64,000 nt of DNA from Capnocytophaga bilenii. Lineage in GTDB: Bacteria > Bacteroidota > Bacteroidia > Flavobacteriales > Flavobacteriaceae. Numbering within the stretch: the first letter of the stretch is position 1; each line of letters starts with the position of its first letter. This document shows positions 62,504-64,000 of the stretch, in pieces. Where the stretch lies: positions 1-64,000 of the forward strand of contig NZ_JAGDYP010000002.1 in assembly GCF_017565765.1 (NCBI RefSeq), given 5' to 3'. Both the position numbers and the translations under genes were made by a program. The notes beneath the pieces were generated by a model. That model searched no databases. It saw only the letters and a list, made by a program, of their open reading frames with translations, and was not told the origin of the DNA.

Positions 62504-63406
62504 ATGAAAAAGTTCATATTTTTAATAACAACAATAATATCGTGGGGAGGAATAGCACAAACCACTCTCAAGCCTTCTTATTATGTTGATACTAAAAGCG
62601 ATGCATTCAAGCACGGCATAGTCGAAATAAAAGAATATGTAAATTATGAGCAATATCAGCAGTTGCAATTGCTAATGAAGAAAGGAAATGTAGGAAATAT
62701 TAGCAACGAAATGATGCAACAAGCCTACGTAAGCAAGCGCGCTTCATTACAAAAAGGTAAATATATCATTGATAATGACGAACATCAATTTGAATTTGAA
62801 GTAGGCAACGGCGGATTGCTGATAGGCGAAGGTAAATACCTCAATAAAAAACGTAATATAGCCTCTACCTACATATTCAATAATGGTCGCCTTGCCGAAA
62901 TTCACCTCTTTACCCCCGAAGGACGCTTGCGCAAAAAAAATGTCTTCAAAGGAAACCTCATAGAGGGAGTGGTGTATAACCACGAGGGAAATATAGCCCA
63001 AAAAATAGAAATACATACAAATTTAAAAGAAGGTTCAGACCAAGTTGTAACTACTTACCACAAAAACGGAAACGTAAGTAAAATTGAAGACCATATCAAA
63101 AAAACAACCAAAGAATATTACCAAAATGGCAAACCCAAAATGGAGCTAATTGAAAGCAAAAGTGCCGTAAAATACGACCCCGAAGGTAATATTATTGAAA
63201 AATGGTACATTAACGATAAAGGTAATTGCAAAGAAATATACGAAAAAGGAGTTATTACACTCAAAAACTGCGAAAGTAGAGGACTACAAGGAATAAAAAT
63301 AAGCAATTATTATTACAAAAATGGTCAGTTAGAGTATTACACAATTACCGATGGTAAAACCAATAAAACTCAAAAATACGATTCTAATAACAATCCCATA
63401 AATTAA
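62504..63406 (+). CDS. Secreted MORN-repeat variant protein
   Basis: The 300-residue protein (ATG at 62504, with a TTG 6 nt upstream discounted) has a signal peptide (MKKFIFLITTIISWGGIAQ) and about six MORN-like variant repeats in the C-terminal two-thirds (VVTTYHKNGNVSKIEDH, TKEYYQNGKPKMELIE, VKYDPEGNIIEKWY, NYYYKNGQLEYYTITDG). Related proteins in Bacteroidota are sometimes labelled YwqK-like antitoxins, but no toxin is adjacent. The function is unknown. Its position between murG and murC, 28 nt after murG and 8 nt before murC, suggests co-expression with the peptidoglycan genes. Confidence 0.8.
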   Translation: MKKFIFLITTIISWGGIAQTTLKPSYYVDTKSDAFKHGIVEIKEYVNYEQYQQLQLLMKKGNVGNISNEMMQQAYVSKRASLQKGKYIIDNDEHQFEFEVGNGGLLIGEGKYLNKKRNIASTYIFNNGRLAEIHLFTPEGRLRKKNVFKGNLIEGVVYNHEGNIAQKIEIHTNLKEGSDQVVTTYHKNGNVSKIEDHIKKTTKEYYQNGKPKMELIESKSAVKYDPEGNIIEKWYINDKGNCKEIYEKGVITLKNCESRGLQGIKISNYYYKNGQLEYYTITDGKTNKTQKYDSNNNPIN

Positions 63407-63414
63407 TCATAACA

Positions 63415-64000
63415 ATGATAGAAAATATTTATTTTGTAGGTATAGGTGGTATAGGAATGTCCGCATTAGCCCGATATTTTAAGCTGAAAGGAAAAATAGT
63501 AGCAGGCTACGACCGTACCCCTACCGAAATTACAGACAGCTTAATACAAGAAGGTATTGCAGTACATTTTACAGACGATGTAAATGCTATCCCCTTAGCC
63601 TTTAAGAACCCCGAAAATACATTGGTAGTCTATACCCCCGCTATTCCTAAAAACCACAGCGAATTATGCTACTTCCAGCAAAATGGTTACCAAGTACTGA
63701 AACGTTCCGAAGTATTAGGGCACGTTACCAATGATAGCTTTTGCTTTGCTGTAGCAGGCACACACGGCAAAACCACTACAAGTAGTATTCTTGCCCACAT
63801 ATTAGTAGAAAGTGGGACTTCAGTAAGTGCCTTTTTAGGAGGAATAGCCGAAAATTTCAATAGTAATATCATTATCAAAGGAAGTGATTACACCGTAGTA
63901 GAAGCCGATGAGTTTGACCGCTCATTTTTGCGCTTATCGCCCAATATTGCTTGTATTACCTCAATGGACGCAGACCATCTGGATATTTATGGCGATGCAG
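63415..64000 (+). CDS. murC: UDP-N-acetylmuramate-L-alanine ligase, 3' truncated by window edge
   Basis: The visible 195 residues show the MurC N-terminus: IYFVGIGGIGMSALARYF, the ATP-binding AGTHGKTTTSSILAHIL, and YTVVEADEFDRSFLRLSPNIACITSMDADHLDIYG. The ATG is at 63415, and the rest lies beyond the window. It adds L-alanine to UDP-MurNAc. Confidence 0.96.
   Translation, partial: MIENIYFVGIGGIGMSALARYFKLKGKIVAGYDRTPTEITDSLIQEGIAVHFTDDVNAIPLAFKNPENTLVVYTPAIPKNHSELCYFQQNGYQVLKRSEVLGHVTNDSFCFAVAGTHGKTTTSSILAHILVESGTSVSAFLGGIAENFNSNIIIKGSDYTVVEADEFDRSFLRLSPNIACITSMDADHLDIYGDA

Overview
The window comes from a low-GC Bacteroidota genome, most likely family Flavobacteriaceae and probably Capnocytophaga or a close relative. 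Genes are preceded by the Bacteroidota promoter (TTG, 19-20 nt, TAnnTTTG, as in TATCTTTG or TACTTTTG) instead of E. coli-type boxes. Type IX secretion and gliding families are present (a CHU_C-type C-terminal domain, PorP/SprF, PorE-like OmpA proteins). One surface lipoprotein carries a Lys-Glu-Glu signal right after its lipobox cysteine, like the export signal described in Capnocytophaga. The genus is inference. I saw no rRNA, tRNA, insertion sequence or CRISPR array.

Layout. 1-4.6 kb: end of a collagen-like/LRR surface protein, GNAT, an ABC ATPase, trmH, a phosphatase and a Nif3-like protein. 4.6-12.7 kb: housekeeping (coiled-coil protein with a degenerate zinc ribbon, typA, rpsO, pnp, mltG) with a decayed SRPBCC gene and an HXXEE membrane protein. 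12.9-23.2 kb: one 3435-residue secreted protein made of 26 near-identical Ig-like repeats joined by Thr/Pro-rich linkers. 23.4-26.2 kb (minus): SIMPL protein and a 7TM-HD phosphohydrolase. 26.6-31.6 kb: PorP/SprF plus two tandem PorE-like proteins. 31.7-40.9 kb: the nucleotide-excision-repair genes mfd and uvrA enclosing an accessory block: Imm17-like protein, a toxin-antitoxin pair, and an AAA15 ATPase plus RloB pair resembling AbiL-type phage defence. 41-45.8 kb: four-helix-bundle protein, SWIM protein, HEAT-like protein, prfA. 45.9-51.3 kb (minus): S9 peptidase, acyltransferase, rimM, rpsP, cutC and a shortened dinD. 51.6-56.6 kb: two Ig-like/LRR lipoproteins. 56.7-58.9 kb: a TPR-SUKH-SUFU protein of the immunity type. 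58.9-64 kb: YrdC-family protein, thioesterase, metallophosphoesterase, murG, a MORN-repeat protein and the start of murC.

The genes connect in three ways. The giant repeat protein and the lipoproteins are surface molecules, and the PorP/PorE cluster could serve secretion or anchoring of such proteins. The mfd-uvrA interval works as a small defence/TA island. Intergenic DNA carries several dispersed repeat families (an 11-bp GAGCGAAGG unit, an ATTCAAA heptamer, and hairpin terminators sharing a CTTTGGCAAAG core), which mark accessory boundaries.
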